Assembly (NCBI GenBank): GCA_964352675.1
Contig: CAYGSN010000009.1
Span: 1-64,000, forward strand
DNA from: CAYGSN01 sp964352675
Lineage (GTDB): Bacteria > Pseudomonadota > Alphaproteobacteria > Micavibrionales > Micavibrionaceae
Reading direction: 5' to 3'
DNA length: 64,000 bases
Every line of letters starts with the position of its first letter. Within the stretch, counting starts at the first letter, position 1. Shown here piece after piece: positions 26,879 to 35,369 of the stretch. The notes under the pieces were generated by a model. It was not told the DNA's origin and ran no database searches. It saw nothing but the letters and a program-made list of their open reading frames with translations. Made by a program: the position numbers and the translations under genes.

Positions 26879-27664
26879 ATGAGCAGAATAGAAAGTTTGG
26901 GAGAGACATTGGAGGCCGCCCAGGCCTTTGATGAGGCACGCAAAATTCTTGGGCACAACCAGACAGCCCGAAGACTTGAGGGGCACCCCGATGACGACAA
27001 TCCCTGGATTTATCACGATCCCCAGCAAAAGGTTATAAAAGCTCTGGCGGAAATGGGCCAGACGCGCTTTATCAATCTTGCCCGCTCTTATCAGGATTCA
27101 CGCGTAGCCCTGGCGCTTTACGCTGGAAACGGAATTGTCGCAAAAATCATCCCGGCCGATCATCTTCCAACCTCCAGGGCCATTTATTACCTGCCTGCCA
27201 TTAAAAGGATTGATGTCCAAACCGAAAGACAGAAATTCAAGATCAAATTTTACCCCTGGGTATCGGGAAGAGATGTCGATGAAAAAAGTGTCGAAAGACT
27301 AGGCGCTAAAATTGCTGATCTGGGCCTGTCCTTTACAGAGGGAGACGGCCATCCGCGCAACGTTCACTGCCTGCCCGATGGACGCAGAACATTGGTCGGT
27401 ATCGACTCCTACATGTACAGAGGCACAGTCGAGGATCTAACACTCATCGATGCGTGGCATGCCTATATTCATGAGCTGTTTCCTATCTATAAAACGGGAG
27501 AAATCCCTCCACAGACAAAAGATACGGATTTTTCCTTTTTCTCCATTCACGATCCAAATACGGATTTGTGGAACTTCGATCACCGCGAACCCAATCCCGT
27601 CTCGAGAACAGCGGGAGCGTCCGCTAAAGAAGACATTCTTCGTGACCTCGGATCACCAGCCTGA
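26879..27664 (+). CDS. Hypothetical protein with a phosphotransferase-like motif
   Basis: Family not recognised as a whole. The block GDGHPRNVHCLPDGR...VGIDSY (about residues 155-178) resembles the catalytic loop and the metal-binding Asp of aminoglycoside-phosphotransferase/choline kinase folds (usual pattern H-G-D-x-H-x-x-N followed by I-D). The G-D-x-H-x-x-N spacing is kept. A preceding hydrophobic strand with Lys (NGIVAKIIPADH) could be the ATP-anchoring lysine. This is motif reading only. The start has an AGGGAAG site and a promoter candidate upstream. Length is 261 aa, soluble. Confidence 0.6.
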   Translation: MSRIESLGETLEAAQAFDEARKILGHNQTARRLEGHPDDDNPWIYHDPQQKVIKALAEMGQTRFINLARSYQDSRVALALYAGNGIVAKIIPADHLPTSRAIYYLPAIKRIDVQTERQKFKIKFYPWVSGRDVDEKSVERLGAKIADLGLSFTEGDGHPRNVHCLPDGRRTLVGIDSYMYRGTVEDLTLIDAWHAYIHELFPIYKTGEIPPQTKDTDFSFFSIHDPNTDLWNFDHREPNPVSRTAGASAKEDILRDLGSPA

Positions 27665-27673
27665 TACGCACAC

Positions 27674-27698
27674 AAAAAAGCCGCCCTTTGGCGGCTTT
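27674..27698 (-). terminator. Rho-independent terminator for the 27721-27918 gene
   Basis: A 9-bp stem (aaagccgcc, 27677-27685, with 27690-27698) and a 4-nt loop. On the minus strand it is followed by six T (27674-27679 as A), 23 nt past the stop of the small minus-strand gene. It may also end the convergent 26879 transcript, though the plus side lacks a T run. Confidence 0.8.
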
Positions 27699-27720
27699 CC
27701 GTACTATGTTGTAGGTAACC

Positions 27721-27918
27721 CTACAGAGACATATTGTCAGATACGCCAGTAACCACTCTTGGAATCTCCACCTTGGGCCCCCCACCAGCAGTCTTATGAG
27801 CAGCCTCACAGTGGGCCAGCCAAGCTTCCTGCCGAATACGTACTGTATCGGGGTCCTCTTTCTCGCGGATCCGCACAGCAGCAGCAAACGGCGTTTGTGT
27901 CGTTTTCTGTTCACTCAT
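27721..27918 (-). CDS. Small hypothetical protein, 65 aa
   Basis: Not recognised. It is charged and soluble (MSEQKTTQTPFAAAVRIREKEDPD), with a single Cys in LAHCEAAH. It has all the signals of a real gene: a GGAG site about 9 nt before the ATG, a TTGCGC/TATAGT promoter 70 nt upstream, and its own terminator. A 7-bp hairpin with a six-T loop (27955-27974) lies in the mRNA leader. It is a free-standing transcript between an unknown gene and lpdA. Confidence 0.7.
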   Translation of the reverse strand: MSEQKTTQTPFAAAVRIREKEDPDTVRIRQEAWLAHCEAAHKTAGGGPKVEIPRVVTGVSDNMSL

Positions 27919-27987
27919 AGTTTATTCTCCGTAATTTTCGTTTAAAAAACTCCCGGCAATATTTTTTTATTGCCAAACCGTAGGGGA

Positions 27988-28017
27988 ACTATAGAAAAAA
28001 TCAGGGCCGCAGCGCAA
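27988..28017 (-). promoter_or_regulatory. Promoter of the 27721-27918 gene
   Basis: Read on the minus strand: TTGCGC (28012-28017), an 18-nt spacer and TATAGT (27988-27993), giving a leader of about 60 nt to the ATG at 27918. Confidence 0.6.
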
Positions 28018-28132
28018 GAAAAAAGTGCAGAAATAATAACATTATATGCATAAATTTATTGCTTTTTTTCAGCAGAAAATTACATGCGCGCGCAACAACG
28101 CGCCACACTATGACAAGAAAAACAGTGTAGGA

Positions 28133-29521
28133 TTAAATATGGATTGGGCGTTTATGCACAGCCAGCGCAGCTTCCTTGACGACCTCGGTTAAGGTCGGAT
28201 GCGCGTGACATGTCCTGGCGATGTCCTCTGCTGTGCCCTCAAACTCCATGACGGACACAACTTCCTGGATCAAATCGCCGACGCTCGGGCCAATCATATG
28301 CGCGCCCAGAACCCGGTCGGTTTTGGCGCAGGCCAAGATTTTTACAAACCCGTCCATCGCGCCCATCGCGCGGGCACGACCATTGGCCATGAACGGAAAC
28401 TTCCCGGAATTATAGGCGATGCCCCCTTCTTTGAGCTGCTCTTCCGTCTTGCCGACATTGGCCACTTCTGGCCAGGTATAAACCACGCCCGGAATCATGT
28501 TGTAATCAATATGCCCGCTCTGGCCCGCCAGTATCTCCGCCAGAATAACGCCCTCATCTTCGGCCTTATGCGCCAGCATCGGCCCGGCGATGACATCGCC
28601 GATCGCATAGATACCGTCCACATTGGTCTTGAAATGCGCATCTGTTTTCACGCGGCCGCGCTCATCCATCTCAACACCGGCATTCTCCAATCCTAAACCT
28701 TCCGTATAAGGCTTGCGGCCCACAGCCATCAGCATAACATCCGCGACAATCGTTTCAACATCGCCGCCCTCGGCCGGTTCCACCTTCATGGCGACATTCT
28801 TGCTGATTGCTGTGGCGCTCTTTACCTTGCTGGAGAGCTTGAATTCAATGCCTTGTTTCTTGAAAATCTTCAGTGCCTCTTTACGGACCTCTTCATCCAT
28901 GCCGGGCAGGATATTGTCCAGATATTCAATCACGGTCACTTTCGCGCCCAGGCGACGATACACCGTGCCCAGTTCCAGCCCGATCACGCCGCCGCCGATC
29001 ACCGCCATGCTGCCCGGCACTTCTTCCAGCTCCAGCGCGCCGGTGGAGGACACAATCCGTTTTTCATCAATCTCAATCCCCGGCAGAGAAATCACATCCG
29101 ATCCGGTGGCAATCACAATATGTTTCGCGCCATAGGTGTCATCACCGACCCTCACCTTACCCGCCCCGGCAATCTCACCATGGCCTTTCAAATGGGTGAT
29201 CTTGTTTTTCTTGAACAGGAACTCAATGCCCTTGGTGTTGGCCTCCACCACCTCGTCCTTGAATTTCATCATCTGCGAAAGGTTAAGCTTCGGGCTGACC
29301 TCAATCCCGATATCTTTGAAATGGTGCTCCGCTTCTTCATATTTTTCCGACGCGCTCAGCAACGCTTTCGATGGAATACAGCCAATATTCAAACACGTGC
29401 CGCCCAGGCTCTCGCGCTTTTCAACCACCGCCGTCTTCATCCCCAGCTGCGCGCAGCGTATCGCGCAAACATAACCGCCGGGCCCGGCGCCAATCACAAT
29501 CACATCATAATCTTGAGACAT
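28133..29521 (-). CDS. lpdA: Dihydrolipoyl dehydrogenase (E3)
   Basis: A flavoprotein that re-oxidises the lipoamide of 2-oxoacid dehydrogenases and passes electrons to NAD. The FAD-binding GAGPGGY is near residue 12. The redox disulfide CLNIGC (near 44-49) and the C-terminal active-site HAHPTLTE are intact. The length of 462 aa is normal. It is downstream of sucB, but two plus-strand genes lie between, so it must have its own promoter. It probably serves the 2-oxoglutarate complex encoded by sucA/sucB and may serve others. Confidence 0.96.
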   Translation of the reverse strand: MSQDYDVIVIGAGPGGYVCAIRCAQLGMKTAVVEKRESLGGTCLNIGCIPSKALLSASEKYEEAEHHFKDIGIEVSPKLNLSQMMKFKDEVVEANTKGIEFLFKKNKITHLKGHGEIAGAGKVRVGDDTYGAKHIVIATGSDVISLPGIEIDEKRIVSSTGALELEEVPGSMAVIGGGVIGLELGTVYRRLGAKVTVIEYLDNILPGMDEEVRKEALKIFKKQGIEFKLSSKVKSATAISKNVAMKVEPAEGGDVETIVADVMLMAVGRKPYTEGLGLENAGVEMDERGRVKTDAHFKTNVDGIYAIGDVIAGPMLAHKAEDEGVILAEILAGQSGHIDYNMIPGVVYTWPEVANVGKTEEQLKEGGIAYNSGKFPFMANGRARAMGAMDGFVKILACAKTDRVLGAHMIGPSVGDLIQEVVSVMEFEGTAEDIARTCHAHPTLTEVVKEAALAVHKRPIHI

Positions 29522-29609
29522 TGGGGAATTCTTTCTTTGTTCGTGGTCAGGTTCTGATTTAAACTACTAGAAACATACCAAAACTCAAGCCCCGATCGTC
29601 TTAAAGCCC

Positions 29610-30539
29610 ATGGTTTTTTCCCTTTTCGAATTGATGCAGCGCGCCGTAGATGCCGTCCACAGCAGCGAACATGAAACCAGCAAGGTCGGAACATTCCTGC
29701 ACACGCGCGAAGGCGAAATCGCTCATGCCAATTTCTGGCCGCCGCTTATCAAGGACCGCATCGGCACAGATGTTAAAATCGGCAATGCCTCCGGTACAGT
29801 GCACGCCGAAACGGCTTGCCTACTGCATGCGCCGTTTGCGACAAAGGGCGGGATCATGTTTTCCACCGACCCGTCCTGCCCCAACTGTGCCAAGAATATG
29901 GCCGAGGCGGGGATCAAGCATCTCTATATCGATCATAAGGGCTTTGAAAAATATTACGCGCAAAAGCGGATGGAAGATTTTGAAAGCCTGACCCTGCCCA
30001 TCTGCCGCGCCGCCGGAATAAATGTGACGCGCGTATTTCGCAAGGAAGAACGGCTGGAACCGTTGGTGGAGGTGGCACCCGGTTATGTGCCCGTTGATTA
30101 CGCTCCGGCGGTGATTGAAGAACACACTTCCATTGCTCACCCCCTAAAGGAGATGCCCAACGCCACCTCCGCACACACTCGCTCTTTTGCATCATGTAAA
30201 ATTAAATATGGGGGAAAGCAGGGCTTCTACCATGTAACTGTAACGATTGGCCCATCGCTGGGCATGCCTGATGATGGCGAACTGGACAGCGCGGAGAGTA
30301 AGTATAACACGCTGATGCAGCCCATAAACCGTCTGCTGATGACCGCCGCACGGGAAGGCTTTGAGATATTGCCGGACAGTGTCTATTCCAGCCGCATCCC
30401 CTCCTCGCGCGAGTTGGTGAATCTGATCGGCGCGGGCATAACGCATCTGAGCATCGGCGATATGAACGACGCCCGCGATGAGCATGGACGACGGGCGCTG
30501 GAACAATTACAGGCGGAAAATATCCTAAAAATTGTTTGA
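29610..30539 (+). CDS. Cytidine deaminase-like zinc enzyme with extra C-terminal domain
   Basis: The first half is a CMP/dCMP-deaminase-fold domain: H65-A-E67 supplies the zinc ligand and catalytic Glu, and PSCPNC (Cys90, Cys93) the other two ligands. The second half, about 150 residues from near 160, has no recognised domain. The substrate is unknown. Candidates include dCMP, a riboflavin-type pyrimidine or another aminated ring. RibD would carry a reductase domain, and I see no reductase motif. No ribosome-binding site is visible before the ATG. It lies between lpdA and a membrane-protein gene in the interrupted suc region. Confidence 0.75.
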   Translation: MVFSLFELMQRAVDAVHSSEHETSKVGTFLHTREGEIAHANFWPPLIKDRIGTDVKIGNASGTVHAETACLLHAPFATKGGIMFSTDPSCPNCAKNMAEAGIKHLYIDHKGFEKYYAQKRMEDFESLTLPICRAAGINVTRVFRKEERLEPLVEVAPGYVPVDYAPAVIEEHTSIAHPLKEMPNATSAHTRSFASCKIKYGGKQGFYHVTVTIGPSLGMPDDGELDSAESKYNTLMQPINRLLMTAAREGFEILPDSVYSSRIPSSRELVNLIGAGITHLSIGDMNDARDEHGRRALEQLQAENILKIV

Positions 30540-30564
30540 CAAATTATAATTCCATAAATATACA
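30536..30564 (+). promoter_or_regulatory. Strong promoter, predicted leaderless start at the 30571 gene
   Basis: Consensus TTGACA (30536-30541), a 17-nt spacer and TATACA (30559-30564). The expected +1 is 30571, the A of the ATG. There is no Shine-Dalgarno sequence between box and ATG. The -35 box overlaps the stop codon of the upstream deaminase gene. Confidence 0.7.
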
Positions 30565-30570
30565 GTCGCT

Positions 30571-31515
30571 ATGAGTAAAAGCCTAAAATCTCTTAATAAA
30601 GCAGAATTAGCACATATTTTCACAAACGCGGCAACAGATCCCGGCGTTGTTTTCAGCCTGGGTAATGGTTACATGAATTTTAAGGCCGGCAATATGTCTG
30701 GCTTTGCTCTGAATATGGCGACGGCGGCCTTATGCTTTTCCGTGCGTCTTTGCACAGAGTTTCAAAAAGCGGGAGCGCCTCTCCCCATGCCCGGTTTTAT
30801 CACAGCACTCTCCGCCAATCCCGGCGCGGCGCTTGTTACCAGCGGCATCATTACCGCGGCCTCAGGGATTGAGCCGGCCTTGACCTTTGACCCCGATCAA
30901 ATTCAAACCCTATATCCCGCGATTATTATGGGAGGATTAGGCACAGCCAATATTCTGGATGGCTCAGCGCCCAGCCTTAGAGACGGGGGTGCGCTTCGCA
31001 GAGCATTCAGAGGCTCAGCGGCCATACTTTATGCCGGTTGCCTGACCCTGGCTTCCGCCGACGCGCCGGACTGGGTAAAGGGCATATTTATTGCGGGCGG
31101 TGTTGTCGGGCTAGCGTCTGCACTCACCAATAGAAAAGGGCTCGGGCCGGTTTCAAATGGCCGGATGAATGCGCTGGGCTGTGCCAGTAGCGGCCTAACA
31201 AACCCAAACCCAGTTATGCTGTGGGCGAATTCATTATGGGCACTCGGATATTTGATGCTGGATTGCCTGTTGAACAAAGGCGGCCCGGTTGAGTTCGCTA
31301 AAGATTTAATAAGTGAGAAAAAACTTAACCCGGATGAAGTGGTTCCCTATTGGGGCGAGCGCCCACATTACGAAGAGGGAACTCTGTATGTTCCCTATAA
31401 TCAACTCGATCTTCTTCCCAAAGAACTGGCAGATCTGATCGTTGCTAAAAATGAACCCGAAGCCGCCGAATCTGAAAAACCTAATACCGACGATCTTGAA
31501 AGGGCGCCCGCCTAA
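30571..31515 (+). CDS. Hypothetical multi-span membrane protein, 314 aa
   Basis: Family not recognised. About six hydrophobic segments lie between residues 45 and 235 (for example GIITAASGIEPAL, LYPAIIMGGLG, GIFIAGGVVGLASAL). They are followed by an 80-residue soluble acidic tail with a tyrosine/proline-rich stretch (VPYWGERPHYEEGTLYVPY). It is an inner-membrane protein with a cytosolic or periplasmic tail. The promoter box is placed so that the mRNA would start at the ATG itself. The stop overlaps the sucB stop on the other strand by 4 nt. Confidence 0.7.
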   Translation: MSKSLKSLNKAELAHIFTNAATDPGVVFSLGNGYMNFKAGNMSGFALNMATAALCFSVRLCTEFQKAGAPLPMPGFITALSANPGAALVTSGIITAASGIEPALTFDPDQIQTLYPAIIMGGLGTANILDGSAPSLRDGGALRRAFRGSAAILYAGCLTLASADAPDWVKGIFIAGGVVGLASALTNRKGLGPVSNGRMNALGCASSGLTNPNPVMLWANSLWALGYLMLDCLLNKGGPVEFAKDLISEKKLNPDEVVPYWGERPHYEEGTLYVPYNQLDLLPKELADLIVAKNEPEAAESEKPNTDDLERAPA

Positions 31516-32789
31516 ACGTCCAACACCAACCGCTGCGGGTCTTCGATCGCCTGCTTGATGCGCACGAGGGAGGTCACAGCCTCACGCCCATCGATAATGC
31601 GATGGTCATAGGACATCGCCAGATACATCATCGGCCGCGCCTTGATCTCGCCATTGGGCATCACAACCGGGCGCTGCACGATGTTGTGCATACCAAGAAT
31701 GCCGGATTGCGGCGTATTGAGGATCGGCGTGGACAGCATCGAGCCGAAAATCCCGCCATTGGTGATCGTAAACGTCCCGCCGGTCATTTCATCCATCGAA
31801 AGCTTGCCATCGCGGGCACGGGTACCCAGATCGATAATCTTTTTCTCGATATCGGCCAGCGACATTTGATCCGCACCACGGATCACCGGCACCACAAGCC
31901 CCTGCGGCGTGGAAACGGCCACGCCGATATCATAGTAATTTTTATAGACCAGCTCCTCGCCCTGGATCTCGGCATTCACCGCCGGGAATTCTTTCAGCGC
32001 ATTGATCGCCGCTTTGACGAAAAAGCTCATGAAACCGAGCTTCACGCCGTGCTTTTTCACAAACTCATCCTGATAGGATTTGCGCAGTTCCATCACCGCG
32101 GTCATATCCACCTCGTTAAAAGTGGTCAGCATGGCCGCCGTGTTCTGCGCTTCCTTCAGGCGGCTGGCAATCACCTTACGCAACTTGGTCATCTTCACGC
32201 GCTCTTCACGCGGGCCGGCATCCTGAACCGCAGCCGGGGCAGATTTTGCCGCCGGCATCGCATCGGATGTTTTCGGCGTCGGAGCCGATGAGCCGGTATC
32301 CTCGGACCCACCACCGCTGGAGGCAAGATGATTCTGCACATCCTCAACGCTCAAACGGCCATCCTTGCCGCTGGCTTTCACCTGCGACGCTTCAACGTTA
32401 TTGTCAGCCAAGATTTTACGCACAGCGGGAGAGGTTTTGGCTTTCTCTGAAGATTGAGGGGAAGGCGCTTCCTCCTCCTTCTTTTCAACTTTTTCAGTCA
32501 ACTCCATCGGCTCTTCGGCTTTGGCGGGTTCCGGCGCAGTATCGTTCGCGGCGGCACCGGCATCCATCTCGCCCAAAATTGCGCCGACCTCAACATTCTC
32601 GCCCTCACCAACCGTGATCTTTGCAATCACACCGTCACTCGGTGCATTCACTTCCAATGTCACCTTATCGGTTTCCAGTTCCACAATCGGCTCATCGGCC
32701 TTCACCGTCTCTCCCTCTTTCTTCAACCATTGGGAAACGGTTGCTTCTGTTACGGATTCGCCAAGTGCGGGAACAACAATCTGTGTCAT
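31512..32789 (-). CDS. sucB: 2-oxoglutarate dehydrogenase E2 (dihydrolipoyl succinyltransferase)
   Basis: The core of the 2-oxoglutarate dehydrogenase complex. It transfers the succinyl group from lipoamide to CoA. The N-terminal lipoyl domain has ETDKVTLEV (Lys carries the lipoate). An acidic linker and a peripheral-subunit-binding domain (SPAVRKILADNNV) follow, then the catalytic domain ending SYDHRIIDGREAV with the active His and Asp. The length of 425 aa is normal. It is separated from sucA by thiL, thiD and thiE on the same strand. Confidence 0.97.
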   Translation of the reverse strand: MTQIVVPALGESVTEATVSQWLKKEGETVKADEPIVELETDKVTLEVNAPSDGVIAKITVGEGENVEVGAILGEMDAGAAANDTAPEPAKAEEPMELTEKVEKKEEEAPSPQSSEKAKTSPAVRKILADNNVEASQVKASGKDGRLSVEDVQNHLASSGGGSEDTGSSAPTPKTSDAMPAAKSAPAAVQDAGPREERVKMTKLRKVIASRLKEAQNTAAMLTTFNEVDMTAVMELRKSYQDEFVKKHGVKLGFMSFFVKAAINALKEFPAVNAEIQGEELVYKNYYDIGVAVSTPQGLVVPVIRGADQMSLADIEKKIIDLGTRARDGKLSMDEMTGGTFTITNGGIFGSMLSTPILNTPQSGILGMHNIVQRPVVMPNGEIKARPMMYLAMSYDHRIIDGREAVTSLVRIKQAIEDPQRLVLDV

Positions 32790-32934
32790 GGTTTTATCTG
32801 CCTTACAATCTGTCTAAAAATGCATCATGCGGTAAAATTTCAATACCCACAATATTTACGTGCCGGACAGTGCAAGTTCAAGTCCCTAAAGCATTTTTTA
32901 CCGCTTTATATGCCGGATGCTGACAAAAACGGGG

Positions 32935-33885
32935 CTAAAAATGCGCCCAGCCTGTCTTATCGAAAACCAAAGGCGCGCCAGACGAATCAAAGACTGCGAC
33001 CTCACCCGGCCCGGCTGTAAACGCGCCTATATTTTGGGGGCTCATCCCTTCGTCCTGCAGAGCGGCCATAAGCTGCTGTGCGGCCTCCGGCGCAACAGCC
33101 AGCAACAACTCATAATCATCTCCGCCGCTCAGCATATCCTGAATACGAGCGTGACCGGATGCCAGCGCGGCCTGCACGGAATCAGAAAACGCTAATGCGC
33201 CCGCCTCGACCCGCGCCGACACACCCGAAGCCCGGCACATATGCCCCAGATCCGCCACCGGCCCGTCTGATATATCAATCGCCGCATGCACCGCCGCACG
33301 CGCGGCTTCGGATGTTACAAAGCGCGGAAAAGGATAAAAATATTGCTGCACGGCTTTTTCACAGCCCGCCGCCGGAATTTCCCCCAGCAGAACCTGAAGC
33401 CCCAGCCAGGCATCGCCCACCGGCCCGGTGAGGATAATCAGATCGCCCGCCTGAGCGCCGCTGCGCCGCCAGGCTTTACCCACCTGCACCGTGCCAATCA
33501 TCGTATAGGACAGAGAGAGCAGCCCTTTGATGGAAGTCGTATCACCGCCGCTGCAGAAAATTTTATAGCGCTGCTGATCTGCCACCAAGGCCGCCGTAAA
33601 TTCCGCCAACCATTTTTCCTGCGGCGCCTCGGGAAAGGCAATACTCATTTGATAAGCCAGAGGATACGCCCCCATGGCGGCCAGATCCGATAGCGCCGCG
33701 CGGAAAGTTTTGTGCGCGATATGCTGAGGCTCCATATCCTCCGTAAAATGCGTCCCGGCGTTATAGGTATCTGTGCTGATCACGAGTTCGCAGCCATCCG
33801 GCACGCGCAGCAAAGCCGCGTCATCGTCCAGCCCACCAGGTGCAAGTGGCGCAAAATATTTTTGAATAATACCGAATTCGAGCAT
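32935..33885 (-). CDS. thiL: Thiamine-monophosphate kinase
   Basis: Phosphorylates thiamine monophosphate to the active cofactor thiamine diphosphate. N-terminal GLDDDAALL and ISTDTYNAGTHF give the Mg-ATP site, and SGGDDYELLLAV is the C-terminal ThiL signature. The length of 316 aa is normal. It starts 3 nt after thiD, with thiE just upstream, as one operon. The operon lies between the E1 and E2 genes of 2-oxoglutarate dehydrogenase, whose E1 needs this cofactor. Confidence 0.93.
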   Translation of the reverse strand: MLEFGIIQKYFAPLAPGGLDDDAALLRVPDGCELVISTDTYNAGTHFTEDMEPQHIAHKTFRAALSDLAAMGAYPLAYQMSIAFPEAPQEKWLAEFTAALVADQQRYKIFCSGGDTTSIKGLLSLSYTMIGTVQVGKAWRRSGAQAGDLIILTGPVGDAWLGLQVLLGEIPAAGCEKAVQQYFYPFPRFVTSEAARAAVHAAIDISDGPVADLGHMCRASGVSARVEAGALAFSDSVQAALASGHARIQDMLSGGDDYELLLAVAPEAAQQLMAALQDEGMSPQNIGAFTAGPGEVAVFDSSGAPLVFDKTGWAHF

Positions 33886-33888
33886 ATT

Positions 33889-34686
33889 TTACGATTCCCG
33901 GAACGCATAAAAATGATCGACTGGACCCGGCCCTTTGCCGACCCGCAGCTGATGCGATTGTTTAAGACCTTCCGTCAAATATTCCTTTGCGCCCCGCACG
34001 GCATCGGGCAGGGGGTTTCCCAGAGCCAAATACGCGGCAATAGCAGAGGATAAAGTACAGCCCGTGCCGTGATTATTCTGTGTCTGCACGCGGGATACAG
34101 CATAAGTTTTTATTTCACCCGCATGCGCCAGAACATCGATCGCCTCCACCCCTTCCAGATGGCCGCCTTTCAGCAAAACAGGTCGACCTGTTTTCTGCAT
34201 CAATCGTGCAGCAAACTCCTTCATGTTTCCTGCAAATTTTTGTCCCAACAAGACTTCCGCCTCAGGAATGTTCGGCGTCACCAATGCAGACAGAGGTATC
34301 AACTTTTTCTTCAACGCCGCAACCGCATTATCGTTCATCAGCCTGTCTCCGCTCTGCGCGACCATGACCGGATCAAGAACAACCGGCGGCATTTTTTGCT
34401 GCACTTCAAACGCCTGCACAATCTCGTCAATCACACGTGCATCATAAACCATTCCTATCTTGACTGCGGCAATATCGCTATCGGCGAACAAAGCTTCAAT
34501 CTGCCGCCCGACATACCCATTGGCAACCTCAAATACACCGCTCACGCCTTGCGTATTTTGCACCGTCCCAGCCGTCAGCGCAGCCATGCCGTGACACCCC
34601 AAAGCGCCGAATGTTTTTGCATCGGCCAGTATACCCGCTCCGCCGGACGGGTCCAGACCCGCAATACTCAAAACATTGGGTTTCAT
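33889..34686 (-). CDS. thiD: Hydroxymethylpyrimidine (phosphate) kinase
   Basis: A ribokinase-fold enzyme that phosphorylates HMP and HMP-phosphate for thiamine synthesis. The N-terminal GLDPSGGAGILAD and the C-terminal anion-hole motif NNHGTGCTLSSAIA are intact. The length of 265 aa is normal. It is separated from thiE by 4 nt and from thiL by 3 nt, which indicates one translation unit. Confidence 0.95.
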   Translation of the reverse strand: MKPNVLSIAGLDPSGGAGILADAKTFGALGCHGMAALTAGTVQNTQGVSGVFEVANGYVGRQIEALFADSDIAAVKIGMVYDARVIDEIVQAFEVQQKMPPVVLDPVMVAQSGDRLMNDNAVAALKKKLIPLSALVTPNIPEAEVLLGQKFAGNMKEFAARLMQKTGRPVLLKGGHLEGVEAIDVLAHAGEIKTYAVSRVQTQNNHGTGCTLSSAIAAYLALGNPLPDAVRGAKEYLTEGLKQSHQLRVGKGPGPVDHFYAFRES

Positions 34687-34690
34687 TTTT

Positions 34691-35338
34691 CTAACACACC
34701 TTTTTTATTTTGCATTCTTTATAAACACGCATAAATTGCTGCGCAGCATATTGCGGATCGTCCGCCTCCGAAATACTCCGCATCATCGCTATGCCATCGG
34801 CCCCGGCCGCATAAACTTCCGCAGCATTTTGCAGAGTTATTCCTCCGATACCTACAGCAGGCACAGAGGACAGCGCCATAAGCTCCACAAATTTTTTACG
34901 GCCCAGAACCGGCTTGCCCTTATCCGTCTTTGTCTCAAAAAACGGACCGGTGCCGATATAATCCACCACCAGCGGATCGACTGCCCGGACCTGCTCCGTC
35001 GTAAAGGCCGTCAGCCCGATAATTTTATCCGGACCCAGTATGCCGCGCGCCTGATGCACATCCATATCACCCTGCCCCAGATGCACGCCATCCGCGCCAA
35101 TCTCGGCAGCGACATCCACCCTGTCATTGATGATCAGCAGCGCGCCCGCTTCCTGCGTTAGCGGCAAAAGCGTTTCAGCCAGTGCCCGCACATCCTCTTT
35201 AGGAGATTTTTTATCACGCAGCTGTACCATACTCACGCCACCGACAAGCGCCGCACGCGCAACCACCAGCGCATCCCGCCCGCCGCAACACGCCGGATCG
35301 AGCACAAAGTAAACGGAAAGATCAAACTTACGTTTCAT
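34691..35338 (-). CDS. thiE: Thiamine-phosphate synthase
   Basis: Joins HMP-diphosphate and thiazole-phosphate to thiamine monophosphate. A TIM-barrel protein with VQLRDKKSPKED near the N-terminus, GADGVHLGQGD and YIGTGPFFETKTDKGKP. The length of 215 aa is normal. First gene of thiE-thiD-thiL. It starts 31 nt after the sucA stop, so the thi genes are likely read from the sucA transcript. I see no thiamine (TPP) riboswitch motif in the 31-nt gap. Confidence 0.93.
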   Translation of the reverse strand: MKRKFDLSVYFVLDPACCGGRDALVVARAALVGGVSMVQLRDKKSPKEDVRALAETLLPLTQEAGALLIINDRVDVAAEIGADGVHLGQGDMDVHQARGILGPDKIIGLTAFTTEQVRAVDPLVVDYIGTGPFFETKTDKGKPVLGRKKFVELMALSSVPAVGIGGITLQNAAEVYAAGADGIAMMRSISEADDPQYAAQQFMRVYKECKIKKVC

Positions 35339-35369
35339 TCAAATTGCTGCATAAAATACTTCAGCGTTC

